DNA from: Adiantum capillus-veneris
Taxonomy: Eukaryota > Streptophyta > Polypodiopsida > Polypodiales > Pteridaceae
DNA: 64,000 nucleotides
Assembly (NCBI GenBank): GCA_014529385.2
Contig: CM043966.1
Location: 140,728,211 to 140,792,210, forward strand
Direction: 5' to 3'
Shown here: piece by piece, positions 63,004-64,000 of the stretch
Layout of the letters: each line of letters opens with the position of its first letter
Position numbering within the stretch: position 1 is the first letter of the stretch
Notes under the pieces: generated by a model
What the model saw: only the letters and a program-made list of their open reading frames with translations
Told to the model about the DNA's origin: nothing
The model's database searches: none
Made by a program: the position numbers and the translations under genes

Positions 63004-64000
63004 CTTTAACACTAGAATGGTAACCTAAGAGGACATAAAAGTGTCCTTTCAGGGTTTTGGAAAAAAATTCCAAAACCATAGTAGATCCACTCATTTTGAA
63101 AAATCCTTTCATGATCTTATAGTTCAATAACTACTACATACGGTAAAAATGAGAAACTTGTAATTTTTCTCATCCCTTGGTCACTACAAGCCTCCAAAGT
63201 TGATGGACCAGTGCATTTTGCCCAAAACAGCAATTTCCTACGGTTGATTGCATATAAATAAAAGTGGGGATTTTTGTAGGACATGAGATAAAATGCCCCG
63301 TTAACTTCAATGGGTTGGTGACCAAAACATATGGTTTCTTTTACCTCACTAATTGTTTTTTGGGGAAAAAAAAGGTACAAAAAATTGCAGTTTTACCATT
63401 CTGCGGACCTACCATCAAAGTTTCTATAGTCACGCTCAATACAGATACCAAATACATGTTTTCTTGGTTCCCTTTGGGCCTTTGGATTCAAAAGGAGCCA
63501 TGGAGAATGTCAAAAGGATAATGGATCTCTTACAATTGGAACCTTGGGGGCAATGATAAAGTGCTAAATACAGTAAACATGAAAAAACTAGGTTTAGCAT
63601 TATGACCTCTAGAAACCCATAGAAACTACTCAATATCTAGCCAAGTTTGTAGTCTATGATTAGATATGGTTACTACCTACAAAATACACACAATTGGTCT
63701 AAGAAACTAGCAATGTTGAGAAAGTTATACTTGCTACTCTAAAATGTATCGTATTCTTCAGCAATCAAAAAACTCAACCATCATCATATACTATCCTATA
63801 TAGCATATTAGGTCCCCAAAAACTCAAGGAAGATTAGCTTTATGTTATACATTACACTTACACAATCAAGAAAGCCACCAAAAAAATCATAAAAGTGCTA
63901 ATTTTGGCCAAAAAAACACGATTATGCAATTCTTGTAAATTGGTCATAACTTTCAATTTTAACACTTAGCTCTCCCTACAAGCATCAAAACATGTTGAGA
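63004..64000. other. unrecognised sequence after the break in element C
   Basis: About 1 kb, A/T-rich, no credible coding frame. Where it begins (about 63003-63005, TGCTTTAACACTAG) integrase homology stops cleanly, so it may be the start of another inserted element running off the window. No inverted repeat, primer site or matching copy in the window was found. Confidence 0.4.

Overview
This window looks like heterochromatic, transposon-packed nuclear DNA of a land plant with a large genome. The plant call rests on Ty3/gypsy elements of the Tat type (two RNase H domains), a chromovirus of the Tekay/Del type, Ty1/copia elements primed by initiator-Met tRNA, and primer sites resembling the tRNA-Asp class used by plant gypsy elements. 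I suspect a fern or other non-grass lineage, but the sequence does not settle that. I found no host protein gene, tRNA, rRNA, CRISPR array or bacterial-type system that I can support.

Layout. 1-4036 (+): decayed gypsy pol (RT, RNase H, integrase with a doubled zinc-binding module) with an unusual downstream aspartic-protease-like module and tail; a 217-bp MITE-like insert sits in RNase H. 4220-6720: non-coding, with three copies of a perfect palindrome. 6767-7064: unknown ORF remnant; 7065-7375 (-): integrase scrap. 7376-10221: non-coding. 10222-10930 (-) and 10931-12698 (+): ends and leaders of two LTR elements facing opposite ways, the second with another palindrome array. 12699-13187 (+): copia-1 LTR and primer site. 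13578-16800 (+): gypsy integrase and probable LTR. 16801-18559: nothing recognised.

18703-38849 (+): Tat-like element A, whose 3' LTR was split by Tat-like element B (27618-38731, -). A itself lies in an older minus-strand gypsy (region I, about 18560-18702 plus 38854-41885). 41886-42361 (-): second copia-1 LTR. 42540-47716 (-): complete, very young copia-2 with identical LTRs. 47722-51645: non-coding repeats. 51670-55770 (-): gypsy D, an apparent chromovirus/Tat chimera, interrupted by Tat-like element C (55776 to about 63003, +). 63004-64000: unrecognised.

How it fits together: the window is a nest of insertions (I<-A<-B; copia-1 remnant<-copia-2; D<-C). A, B and C are one superlineage: all use a DGGA protease motif, a degenerate first RNase H plus an archaeal-type second one, and a primer site beginning TGGTGCC. 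A and B, whose both ends are visible, made 4-bp target duplications. The most unusual items are the ACAT-N4-CGCG-N4-ATGT palindrome arrays, the protease-like domain after integrase, the paired small leader ORFs of B, and the D chimera.
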